This document shows positions 56,555 to 64,000 of a stretch of DNA of 64,000 nucleotides, piece by piece. Origin of the DNA: Limnothrix sp. FACHB-406 (GTDB lineage Bacteria > Cyanobacteriota > Cyanobacteriia > CACIAM-69d). The notes under the pieces were generated by a model. It saw nothing but the letters and a program-made list of their open reading frames with translations, made no database searches and was not told where the DNA came from. Numbering within the stretch: position 1 is the stretch's first letter; every line of letters starts with the position of its first letter. Location: NCBI RefSeq assembly GCF_014698235.1, contig NZ_JACJSP010000003.1, positions 310,001 through 374,000 on the forward strand. The letters run 5' to 3'. A program made the translations under genes and the position numbers.

Positions 56555-57287
56555 CTTGGATGCCTCCAAGCAACGAGTCGATCGACCCTTTGCCTTGGCC
56601 TCAATCCGATTGTAGGCAAGTCTGAAATTGGCAGTCATTCGCCGATGACGGTTCGGATTTGGGTCAACTTCATCATGCCTTTCTCATCTCCCAGAGGGGC
56701 AACTTTGAGACTACTGCTGTTAGTTTGCGATCAAAAATTTGATCAGATCCTTGAAGGTTTCTTGAAGGAATTTCTCTGAATTTTGTGGGATCAGCGGATC
56801 GCGTGGAAGTAATTCTGCTAGAGATCCCCAACCATTGCCCATGCTTTACGCATCAGGCCTCAGCAATTACAGAGCCTACCAGGGCTGATCGATCACGATC
56901 GGTACGCAATATTCAATTCTGGAACCTTCATGCTCAGTGGTTACTCCAGAATTCGTAATCACCCTCTGACTTCCTTAGCAAATCGGTAGGAAGACTTTAC
57001 AAAGTATTATGTGGCTGCTTACCCTCTGGCTCAAAGGGGGGATGTGATGCCAATGACCGATTCAGGGGCGCTCTGGTTGCGATCGATCGCCCCCTGAAAG
57101 CCCTGAACAGCCCTGCAAAGTCCTGCAAAACCTTGAACAATCAGCGTTGTTGCTCAGTCCAAAATGATGGGACGGGATGATGGATCGGGGCGCACCGCTG
57201 TGCATTCCGATCCGGACTCTCGGACAGGATTTTGGGACAGAATTCTTGATCTAACTTGATTGGATTGGTTTTGGCTTAGTTGTTTGC
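56555..57287. other. Spacer without supportable gene
   Basis: About 730 bases. A fragment GGGGCGCACCGCTGTGCATTCC near 57187-57208 resembles the palindromic GGGCGCAC/GTGCGCCC repeat at 58151-58214. No other structure was recognised. Confidence 0.5.
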
Positions 57288-58106
57288 TCAGTTGTCGGCC
57301 ATTTGCACCACGGCCAAAAATTCCGCCAAATCGGGAGCCGATCGCCCCGCAATTTCCGCGTCACGCAACCAAAGTAAAAATTCCACATTGCCCGCCGGGC
57401 CCGTAATGGGCGATCGCACCAGGCCGCCGTAGTGCCACCCGATCGCCTCAGCCCCTTGCCAAACCGTGGCGATCGCCTCAGCCCGATCGCGCGGATTGCG
57501 CACCACGCCGTTTTTGCCCAGGCGATCGCGCCCCACTTCAAATTGCGGCTTCACCAGCAAAATCACCTCGCGCGGCGGTTGCAACAGCGCCCACAGGGCC
57601 GGCAACACCTTCGTTAGGGAAATGAACGACACATCCGCCACACCCAAATCGGGCATCGGATCATCGGGGCCGTACAGCTCCGCCGGGGTCAGGTGGCGCA
57701 GATTCGTGCGTTCGCGCAACACCACTCGCGGATCCTGGCGCAGGCTCCAGGCCACCTGCCCATAGCCCACATCCACGCCATAGACCTTGGCCGCACCCGC
57801 CTGCAACAGGCAATCGGTGAAGCCGCCCGTGGAAATGCCGCCATCCAAGCAAACTCGACCCGTGGGATCGATCGGGAAGGCCTCCAGGGCGTGGATCAAC
57901 TTCTCGCCACCCCGGGACACAAAGCGCGATCGGGCCGCCACTTCAATTTCGGCATCTTCGGCGATTAGGGTTCCGGGCTTGTCGATGCAGGCGCGATCGA
58001 CCCGCACTTCGCCGGCCCGAATCCAGCGCTGAGCCAACTGGCGCGACTCGCACAACCCGCGACTCACCAACAGCGCATCTAATCGTTGTTTGCCCGTTTT
58101 TGCCAC
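57288..58106 (-). CDS. tlyA: TlyA-family rRNA 2'-O-methyltransferase
   Basis: The start is taken as GTG at 58106 (MAKTGKQRLDALLVSRG), giving 272 residues, the usual TlyA length; the frame upstream reads through a repeat. An N-terminal S4 RNA-binding domain (about 5-65) precedes an FtsJ-like methyltransferase with the SAM motif CLDGGISTGGFTDCLLQAGAAKVYGVDVGYGQ. Later blocks are DVSFISLTKVLPAL and LVKPQFEVGRDRLGKNGVVRN. Members methylate 16S and/or 23S rRNA. The alternative name hemolysin A is historical. Confidence 0.92.
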   Translation of the reverse strand: MAKTGKQRLDALLVSRGLCESRQLAQRWIRAGEVRVDRACIDKPGTLIAEDAEIEVAARSRFVSRGGEKLIHALEAFPIDPTGRVCLDGGISTGGFTDCLLQAGAAKVYGVDVGYGQVAWSLRQDPRVVLRERTNLRHLTPAELYGPDDPMPDLGVADVSFISLTKVLPALWALLQPPREVILLVKPQFEVGRDRLGKNGVVRNPRDRAEAIATVWQGAEAIGWHYGGLVRSPITGPAGNVEFLLWLRDAEIAGRSAPDLAEFLAVVQMADN

Positions 58107-58150
58107 CCAATCAACCGAAATTAAGGGATTTTTGCCAAGATCCTGGATTT

Positions 58151-58214
58151 GGGCGCACAGCGGTGCGCCCCTACCCAATATTTCCGGTCTGTAGGGGCGC
58201 ACGGCAGTGCGCCC
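58151..58214. repeat. Nested palindromic repeat (GGGCGCAC/GTGCGCCC)
   Basis: Two 24-bp arms (58151-58174 and 58191-58214) are inverted copies with two mismatches, separated by 16 bases. Each arm is itself palindromic (GGGCGCAC...GTGCGCCC). It could fold into a large hairpin between leuB and tlyA. Confidence 0.75.
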
Positions 58215-58303
58215 TCCGGTTCGATACGCCCGATACGCCCTCCGGTTCGATGCGCCCGATGCGCCCTCCGGTTCGATACGCCCGATGCGCCCTCCGGTTC
58301 AAT
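58209..58303. repeat. 26-bp tandem repeat
   Basis: Three full units (58209-58234, 58235-58260, 58261-58286) and a 17-base partial unit share GCGCCCTCCGGTTCGAT followed by (A/G)CGCCCGAT. The first unit begins inside the right arm of the nested palindrome and the array ends just before the leuB stop. Confidence 0.85.
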
Positions 58304-58307
58304 GCGC

Positions 58308-59399
58308 CTACGCCTCGTTCAACACCGCGATCAGGGCCTCACCCATGGCCGTGCAACCCACCAGGGTTTTGCCTTCGGACATGATGTCACCCGTGCGGAA
58401 ACCCCGATCGAGCACTTCATTCACAGCTTTTTCAATCCGGTCAGCGCCCTCCGGAAGATCCAACCCGTAGCGCAACATCATCGCCGCGCTCAACACATGG
58501 GCCAACGGATTCGCCTTATCTTGGCCCGCAATGTCCGGCGCGGAACCATGCACCGGCTCAAACACACCCGGCGTACCCGGTTCGCCCAAGCTGGCCGAGG
58601 GCAACATGCCGATACTGCCGGTCAACATCGCCGCCGCATCCGAAAGAATGTCGCCAAACAGGTTGCCCGTGACGATCGTATCGAACTGTTTCGGGGCGCG
58701 AACTAACTGCATCGCCGCATTGTCCACATAGAGATGAGACAACTCCACATCGGGATAGTCCGCAGCCACGGCCGTCACCCGATCGCGCCACAGTTGCGAC
58801 ACTTCCAACACGTTCGACTTATCCACCGAGCAAAGCTTGCTGCCCCGACGCTTGGCGGTTTCAAAGGCCACGCGGGCGATTCGATCGACCTCGCTTTCGG
58901 AGTAAACCATCGTGTTGACACCGCGCTTTTCGCCGTTTTCGCCCTCAAAGATGCCGCGCGGTTGCCCAAAGTAAATGCCGCCGGTCAGCTCGCGCACCAC
59001 CATGATGTCCGTACCTTCGACGACTTCCCGCTTCAGGGTCGAGGCATCCACCAACTGGGGCAAAATCGTTGCCGGCCGCAGATTGGCAAACAGACCCAAA
59101 CCGGCCCGCAGCCCCAGCAGGCCGCGCTCGGGCCGTTGGGCATTGGGCAGGCTGTCCCACTTGTAGCCGCCGATCGCCGCCAACAACACCGAGTCACTGT
59201 TACGGCAAATTTCCAGGGTGCTGGCGGGCAAGGGTTCGCCGGTTTGGTCGATCGCGCAGCCCCCGATCGGCGCTTCGGTGAATTCAAAGGTCACCCCAAT
59301 CTTTTGGGCGACGGTTTCGAGCACCTGAACAGCAACGCGGGTAATTTCGGGGCCAATGCCATCACCGGGCAGCAGCGCAATGCGATAGGTCTGGGTCAC
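58308..59399 (-). CDS. leuB: 3-isopropylmalate dehydrogenase
   Basis: The 363-residue enzyme oxidatively decarboxylates 3-isopropylmalate in leucine synthesis. Motifs are [13 protein letters not shown] at the start, [24 protein letters not shown], the substrate/metal block [42 protein letters not shown], and [29 protein letters not shown]. It starts with GTG at 59399. No other leu genes are adjacent. Its 3' end adjoins a tandem repeat shared with the tlyA upstream region. Confidence 0.96.
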   Translation of the reverse strand: MTQTYRIALLPGDGIGPEITRVAVQVLETVAQKIGVTFEFTEAPIGGCAIDQTGEPLPASTLEICRNSDSVLLAAIGGYKWDSLPNAQRPERGLLGLRAGLGLFANLRPATILPQLVDASTLKREVVEGTDIMVVRELTGGIYFGQPRGIFEGENGEKRGVNTMVYSESEVDRIARVAFETAKRRGSKLCSVDKSNVLEVSQLWRDRVTAVAADYPDVELSHLYVDNAAMQLVRAPKQFDTIVTGNLFGDILSDAAAMLTGSIGMLPSASLGEPGTPGVFEPVHGSAPDIAGQDKANPLAHVLSAAMMLRYGLDLPEGADRIEKAVNEVLDRGFRTGDIMSEGKTLVGCTAMGEALIAVLNEA

Positions 59400-59541
59400 G
59401 GGTCGGTCAAATGTCGGGAGGGTTGAACGGATTTCATCATAGGACGGGAGGCGGCCCTTTCCATGGGAGATTTTCCCGATGACTTAGGGCATAGTCGTGA
59501 AGACAAATGATTGATGGTTATCCAGATAAAAGGTCTAAACC

Positions 59542-60558
59542 ATGAGTTCCAAAGTTGATATCACAGCCCAAAATTTTCAGACCGAGGTGGTGAGCAAATC
59601 CAGCGAGAAGCCGGTGGTTCTGTACTTTTCCTCGCCCACTTGCAGCGCCTGCCAACAGCTCAGCCCGGTTCTAGAAGAGATCGTTAAAAACTACGACGTG
59701 GTTTTGGCCAAGGTGAACACCCAACAGGAGGTGGGATTGGTGCAACAGGCGGGGGTGCGATCGACCCCCGATGTGCGCTTGGTGCAAAGCGGCCGCGCAA
59801 CGGATCAGTTTGTGGGTGCAGTGTCCGGCAACGAGGTACGCAGCTTCCTCACCCGCAACAGCGTGAACTTGTTGGCGGGGCCCAAATTTCTGGACTTGAC
59901 CAACGACAGCGATAACCGCGTTATCCCCGTCAACAGTCTCAGTGAATATCCCAGCGGGGTGCGGGCCTTGGGGGGCAATGACACCGTGACTGGTTCCAGT
60001 GATGTGGATGTGCTGTTTGGCAATGCGGGCAATGATCTGTTGTTGGGCAACGATGCCAACGATGTGCTCAATGGCGGTGCTGATAATGATGTGCTGGATG
60101 GCGGCTTGGGCAATGATCTGCTGAGCGGCAACCGGGGCAACGATTCCCTGGTGGGCGGCGATGGCAATGACATCCTGCGGGGTGGTCGGGAGAACGACAC
60201 GCTCTTGGGTGGTGATGGGGATGATGTGTTGTCCGGCGACTTTGGCACGGATGTGCTGACGGGGGGTGCGGGCCGAGATTTGTTTGTGCTGCGAGCTGAG
60301 GAAGCCGTGGCCGGAGCCGGGGTGCAAACGGTCGATCGAATTACGGATCTCAGCGTGAGCCAAGGAGATGTGGTGCTGTTGGCGGCAGATTTCGCCATTG
60401 CTGATGTGACGGTGACCGCTGGCAATGTGGACAACAGCGGAGCCGCCGATGCCATCATCAGCCGTACCTCCACCGGGGCCCTGTTGGGGGTGGTGCTGGA
60501 TCAAACGCCGGATGTGGTGCGATCGGCCTTGCAGGTGATTCCGCCCTCTTCTCTCTAA
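59542..60558 (+). CDS. thioredoxin-like domain fused to RTX calcium-binding repeats
   Basis: The 338-residue protein has an N-terminal thioredoxin fold (about residues 1-108) with a CSAC active site (Cys34/Cys37, replacing the usual CGPC) and the cis-Pro in RSTPDVRLV. After a short linker come about ten RTX nonapeptides (about 145-250, GGxGNDxLx type), followed by a beta-rich C-terminus that could carry a type I secretion signal. There is no N-terminal signal peptide. RTX repeats bind calcium and fold outside the cell, so a secreted redox-active protein is inferred. Partner transporter genes are not in the window. Confidence 0.85.
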   Translation: MSSKVDITAQNFQTEVVSKSSEKPVVLYFSSPTCSACQQLSPVLEEIVKNYDVVLAKVNTQQEVGLVQQAGVRSTPDVRLVQSGRATDQFVGAVSGNEVRSFLTRNSVNLLAGPKFLDLTNDSDNRVIPVNSLSEYPSGVRALGGNDTVTGSSDVDVLFGNAGNDLLLGNDANDVLNGGADNDVLDGGLGNDLLSGNRGNDSLVGGDGNDILRGGRENDTLLGGDGDDVLSGDFGTDVLTGGAGRDLFVLRAEEAVAGAGVQTVDRITDLSVSQGDVVLLAADFAIADVTVTAGNVDNSGAADAIISRTSTGALLGVVLDQTPDVVRSALQVIPPSSL

Positions 60559-60579
60559 ACCGGCCCCGTTCGGGGGCTG

Positions 60580-60616
60580 GGGGCTGCTAGGCGATCGCCC
60601 TGGCAGCCCCTTTTGT
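60580..60616 (+). terminator. Rho-independent terminator after the thioredoxin-RTX gene
   Basis: GGGGCTGC and GCAGCCCC arms border a GC-rich loop with GGCGATCGCC at its centre and are followed by TTTTGTTT. Confidence 0.75.
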
Positions 60617-60891
60617 TTGAGTTGGTCTGGATATCAGGCTGCCCCGGTTCCAAGGGAGGTTCCTAGAGCGGAGATGGTTAAAAACCAGTTACAAAACTGG
60701 ACGCTGAATCGCCGCCACCGCCAACGAGAGGATCAGCCTTTCAGCGATCGGGCGATCGGCCAGCCTCCGTAGTTTCACGGCTGCCCCTCTCCGGATTTGC
60801 AACGCCCACGACAGTAAGAGTCATCAGGAGCGCGACGCAATCCAATCGCGACCCTGGCTGACCTTCACGACTCGCATCAGGGGCTTGAATC
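60617..60891. other. Spacer without supportable gene
   Basis: About 275 bases with a small inverted pair, AACCAGTT/AAACTGG, near 60680. Nothing else was recognised. Confidence 0.4.
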
Positions 60892-61104
60892 ATGACCGCG
60901 CTTCAAACTTGCACCCGCATTGGCCAAAGCTTGACCCTCGTGGGCGTAATTCTGGGTTCGGCCGCCGTGATGCAACCGATCGATGGCCATTCGATCGATG
61001 CCGCGCTGGTGGCGGCCGTTGCGCCCCAAAGCGCCTCAGCCGCCCAGCCCACGCCTCCCGACAACGGTGGCCCCAGCCGCACCCAAGGCACGGGCACTCG
61101 CTAA
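60892..61104 (+). CDS. small exported protein, possibly a truncated DUF928 protein
   Basis: The 70-residue product has a basic and hydrophobic start (MTALQTCTRIGQSLTLVGVILGSAA) and a stretch ending SASAAQP that could be cut by signal peptidase. The C-terminal PTPPDNGGPSRTQGTGTR resembles the segment that, from memory, begins the mature part of cyanobacterial DUF928 proteins (PPxxRGxPGRxxGxGTR). The gene then stops, so it may be the remnant of a longer gene or a genuine small secreted peptide. Confidence 0.5.
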   Translation: MTALQTCTRIGQSLTLVGVILGSAAVMQPIDGHSIDAALVAAVAPQSASAAQPTPPDNGGPSRTQGTGTR

Positions 61105-61194
61105 TTCTTGAGGGCAGGGGGTTCGGTTAGGGCCCTGCGTTAATGATTAAAATTTCAGTCTGAGCAAATTAATCAAAACTGGGACTGAAATCCA

Positions 61195-61752
61195 ATGGCT
61201 ATTAAGCTTTATGGCGGTGCGCGCAGCCGGGCCTCGATCGTGCAGTGGTACCTCGAAGAGTTGGGCCTAGACTACGAGTTCATTTTGCTGGACATGCAGG
61301 CCGGCGAACACCGCCAACCACCGCTGACGGAGATTAACCCCTTTGGCAAAGTGCCAGCCATTGAAGATGACGACTTCAAATTGTGGGAATCCGGTGCGAT
61401 TTTGCTCTACTTGGATGCGAAGTACGGCCCCGAAAAATCCACGGAGCAGCGAGCAGTGGATCAACAATGGACGCTGTTTGCCAATTCCACCGTTGCCACC
61501 GGAATTTTTGTGGAAGCCAACCGCGATCGGGAAGCTCCGCGCTTGCTGGGCGGCATCAACGAGCTGTTGAGCCAGTCGTCCTATATCACGGGTGAAACTT
61601 TCGGGGTGGCCGATGTGGCCCTGGGGTCAATTTTGGCCTACATCCCCATGATGCTGAAGATGGATCTGTCGCCCTATCCAGCGCTGGGCGCTTACCTGAA
61701 ACGACTGAGTGAGCGGCCGGCCTTCCACAAGGCGATCGGCTCGCGAGCTTAG
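61195..61752 (+). CDS. glutathione S-transferase
   Basis: The 185-residue protein has an N-terminal thioredoxin-fold GST domain (IKLYGGARSRASIVQWYLEELGLDYEFI, then NPFGKVPAIEDDDFKLWESGAILLYLDAKYG with the cis-Pro and Glu-Ser that hold glutathione). An all-helical C-terminal domain with GVADVALGSILAY follows. The Ser in ARSRAS is the likely catalytic residue. It conjugates or reduces substrates with glutathione in the cytoplasm. ATG at 61195 is used. It is slightly shorter than most GSTs (about 200). Confidence 0.92.
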   Translation: MAIKLYGGARSRASIVQWYLEELGLDYEFILLDMQAGEHRQPPLTEINPFGKVPAIEDDDFKLWESGAILLYLDAKYGPEKSTEQRAVDQQWTLFANSTVATGIFVEANRDREAPRLLGGINELLSQSSYITGETFGVADVALGSILAYIPMMLKMDLSPYPALGAYLKRLSERPAFHKAIGSRA

Positions 61753-61956
61753 ACAGCACGGCCAGCCCAGGGATAGGGATCAACCTCAAGATCTCAACAA
61801 AAAATCCCAACAAATACGCAAAGGAAAGTGGGGGTCGATCGGGCGATCAACCCCCATGCTTTGTGCTCAATTCGTCATCAACCTGAACGGATTAGTTCGC
61901 TCACGCCCCGATCGCCCGCTGGTGGGTGGCAACGGGAATCGCAAGCATCACAGGAA

Positions 61957-63162
61957 CTACTTGCCTTCCACAAACGCCTGGCAGCAACAGAAGGGTTGCG
62001 CGGCCGGCGCAGGCGTTGGCGTAGGGGTTGGCGCAGGGGTGGGAATCACCGTCTTGCTGCCGCAGATTACCTTTTGCAGCAGCCCCGTGAAACCGCTCAG
62101 GGCATCTTGCGAAGTGAAACCCTGCCCGCCGGTTTCCTTAGCCACACGGGCATATTCACCCTCGATTTCTTTTTTCACACTGGCCTTCACACCGGAAGTC
62201 CCCAAATAGGTGTGGACTTTCACCTTGGTTTGCTTGGCCGTGGCGATCGCCCGGTTGGCGGCTTCGATGTCTGCCTGATCCTGCTTGGCGTTCTCGTTGC
62301 CCCCTTCCAAGGACTCATCGCCCAGGAAGAAGACGGCCCGCGATGCGGCCGATCGCCAGTCAAAATTCAGGGACACATCTTCGATCGCCCTTGCGCCGTC
62401 CTCTTGGGCCCCGCCGCCGGCCACCGTGCCCACCTTGCGGCCCTTCAGCGCCGATTCCGACACCTTGGCCGTTTCCGTCAGGTAATTGCGCACGGTGCGA
62501 TCGAACCGCGTTCCCTTAAACACCCCCTCAATTCCCAAATAGGTCACCCGCAAATCAGAAGGGCAACTGGTTTTGGCCGCCTCGATCGCCGCGCCTACCG
62601 CCTCACTCAGGGCCGTCGCCTCATCCTTCATCGACACGCTGGAATCGATCACCACCACCAGATCCACCTTGGGAATTGTCAAGACCTCCGTGGGCGAGGG
62701 CGTTGACACGGGGGCCGGTGCGGGAACCGGCGTGGCGGAGCCGCCCTGGCCGGTCATGGTGGCCGGAGCCAAGGTGGGCCATTGCAGCCGCTTTTGGGTT
62801 GAAACATCCCCATTGCCCCGGTGACCGGAAATGGGGCCCAGGCGGTTCGGTTGGGCTTGGCCAGCGGTCATGCCGTGGCTGTTGTAGGGATGGTTCCAGA
62901 GGTTGAAATCAAACCGATAGTGGGCCCCCTGCCAACCATTCGTCCAGTTGAAATTAATCAGTGCGCTGATATCCAGCGTGCCCGTCACCGGGTCGCTATA
63001 CCAAAACGACAGCATCTTATTCGCCGTTCCGCCGGCCGACGTGCCGAAGTTGTATTGAATATCAACCCCGTCCGGCGGCCCTTCATAGGCAAAACAGCCC
63101 CGGCCATAAACCGAACCATCCGGATTCAAGGTGTGAAAAACAAAACTCGTGACCTGAGGCAT
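61957..63162 (-). CDS. von Willebrand A domain protein with C-terminal CCCQ motif, copy 1
   Basis: The 401-residue protein has a beta-rich N-terminal domain of unknown type (about 1-135, MPQVTSFVFHTLNPDGSVYGRGCFAYEG...) and a Pro-rich linker. A vWA domain (about 165-370) has the MIDAS motif VIDSSVSMKDEA. After a second Pro/Thr linker the protein ends in PFCCCQAFVEGK. ATG 63162 has AGGAA eight bases upstream. No signal peptide is visible. It is paralogous to the next gene over the vWA domain and the CCCQ end. vWA domains bind metal and protein partners; the job here is unknown. Confidence 0.8.
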   Translation of the reverse strand: MPQVTSFVFHTLNPDGSVYGRGCFAYEGPPDGVDIQYNFGTSAGGTANKMLSFWYSDPVTGTLDISALINFNWTNGWQGAHYRFDFNLWNHPYNSHGMTAGQAQPNRLGPISGHRGNGDVSTQKRLQWPTLAPATMTGQGGSATPVPAPAPVSTPSPTEVLTIPKVDLVVVIDSSVSMKDEATALSEAVGAAIEAAKTSCPSDLRVTYLGIEGVFKGTRFDRTVRNYLTETAKVSESALKGRKVGTVAGGGAQEDGARAIEDVSLNFDWRSAASRAVFFLGDESLEGGNENAKQDQADIEAANRAIATAKQTKVKVHTYLGTSGVKASVKKEIEGEYARVAKETGGQGFTSQDALSGFTGLLQKVICGSKTVIPTPAPTPTPTPAPAAQPFCCCQAFVEGK

Positions 63163-63233
63163 AGCAGCAAATTCCTGTGAGGTTTGGGCTTGGTGATCGT
63201 GAAACGTTGGGCAGGCCGCTGACTGGTGAACCC

Positions 63234-64000
63234 CTAGGATTCAACGTAGGCCTGGCAGCAACAGAAGGGATGTTCAATGCGGCGCGGTGCGGGCTTGCTG
63301 CCGCAAATCACGTCTTGCAACAGGGCTTGGAAGCCCCGCAGCGCATCCTGGGAGGTGAAGGATTGACCGCCCGTTTCCCGAGCCACCCTGGCGTATTCCC
63401 CTTCAATTTCCCGGCGCACTTTGTCTTTCACCGAGGAAGTTCCAAGATAGGTATGCACCCGCACGCCAGCTTCCTTGGCCACCGCGATCGCGAGGTTAGC
63501 GGCTTCGATGTCTCCTTGATCTTGCTTGGCATCCTGGTTCCCGCCATCCAAGGACTCATCGCCCAGGAAGAACAGGGCCCGCCCAGCCCCCGGCCGCCAG
63601 TCAAAATGGCGACTCAGATCCTCGATCGCCCTTGCGCCGTCTTCTTGGGCCCCACCGCCGGCCACCGTGCCGCGTTGGCGACCCCGTAACTCGGCCTCCG
63701 CCGCGTTGGCCGTTGTGGTCAGGTATTTGCGAATGGATTGATTAAAACGGGTGTCTCGGAACGTGCCTTCAATGCCCAGATAGACCACTCGCAAGTCAGA
63801 GGGGCAATGGGCCCGGGCCGCCTCGATCGCGGCGGAAACGGCCGCATCCAGCGCCACCGCTTCGTCCTTCATGGAAACGCTGGAGTCGATCGCCACCACC
63901 AAGTCCACTAGCGGGATCGTCACGCCATCTTCTTCGATGACCTCGATCGTGGGCTGCCCGATCGCCACCCACTCCAACTTGCGTCCTTGACAGCTTCCGT
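63234..64000 (-). CDS. von Willebrand A domain protein with C-terminal CCCQ motif, copy 2 (5' partial)
   Basis: The frame stays open to the right edge of the window (GSCQGRKLEWVAIGQ...), so the N-terminus lies outside; TTG 63977 is only the first in-window start. The vWA domain has the MIDAS motif AIDSSVSMKDEA, a conserved CPSDLRVVYLGIEG, GTVAGGGAQEDGARAIED and FFLGDESLDGGNQDAKQDQGDIEAAN. The end is PFCCCQAYVES. It is clearly a tandem paralog of the downstream gene (71 bases between), and both are probably co-transcribed. Confidence 0.8.
   Translation of the reverse strand, partial: GSCQGRKLEWVAIGQPTIEVIEEDGVTIPLVDLVVAIDSSVSMKDEAVALDAAVSAAIEAARAHCPSDLRVVYLGIEGTFRDTRFNQSIRKYLTTTANAAEAELRGRQRGTVAGGGAQEDGARAIEDLSRHFDWRPGAGRALFFLGDESLDGGNQDAKQDQGDIEAANLAIAVAKEAGVRVHTYLGTSSVKDKVRREIEGEYARVARETGGQSFTSQDALRGFQALLQDVICGSKPAPRRIEHPFCCCQAYVES

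Overview
The window comes from a cyanobacterium with moderately GC-rich DNA. The HIP1-type octamer GCGATCGC and its relatives recur throughout. Lineage-marking genes include petM (cytochrome b6f subunit), pipX next to pipY, sepF and proC, a CPP1/DUF3353-like protein, cyanophycinase, and a TPP-riboswitch-controlled thiC. I cannot name the species from sequence alone.

Layout. 0-2.5 kb: the end of a GGDEF-type signalling protein and a membrane-anchored coiled-coil protein. 2.6-7.9 kb: a surface-polysaccharide group (O-antigen ligase-like polymerase, DUF6492 protein, Gfo/Idh/MocA oxidoreductase, GT2 glycosyltransferase); its first half is visibly AT-richer than the rest. 8-13.4 kb: a MerR regulator carrying a 15-bp tandem repeat, an exported protein, a DUF697 GTPase, cdsA and nadK. 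13.6-21 kb: a GH13 amylase, then a sensor histidine kinase whose start codon lies 3 bp from the end of a tnpB-only IS605-type element, a long AT-rich spacer with a small inverted-repeat element, and an OmpR-type response regulator. 21.7-31.8 kb: CPP1-like protein, an exported trypsin-like protease with PPC domains, a TPR-glycosyltransferase, rpiA, cyanophycinase, petM, an exported pentapeptide-repeat protein and a membrane GT2. 32-39.6 kb: tRNA-Lys, class II aldolase, panD, dus, an exported Cys-rich protein, tRNA-Glu, a small membrane protein, and the TPP riboswitch with thiC.

39.7-45.7 kb holds two tandem LRR-Roc-COR (Roco) genes. The first has lost its C-terminal tail through a TGC-to-TGA change followed by deletions. 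46-57 kb is a minus-strand housekeeping stretch: a conserved unknown, a VanX-type dipeptidase, proC, sepF, pipY, pipX, acpS, a large membrane protein and a polyamine-type binding lipoprotein. 57-64 kb carries tlyA, leuB, a thioredoxin-RTX fusion, a small exported peptide, a glutathione S-transferase and two paralogous von Willebrand A proteins ending in a PFCCCQA motif, the second cut by the window edge.

The points most worth a second look are the tnpB element that supplies a ribosome-binding site and a guide at the kinase start codon, the decaying Roco duplicate, the thioredoxin-RTX fusion, the twin VWA-CCC proteins, and several small inverted-repeat elements, three of which share the palindromic core CAAGGGGCTTAAGCCCCTTG.
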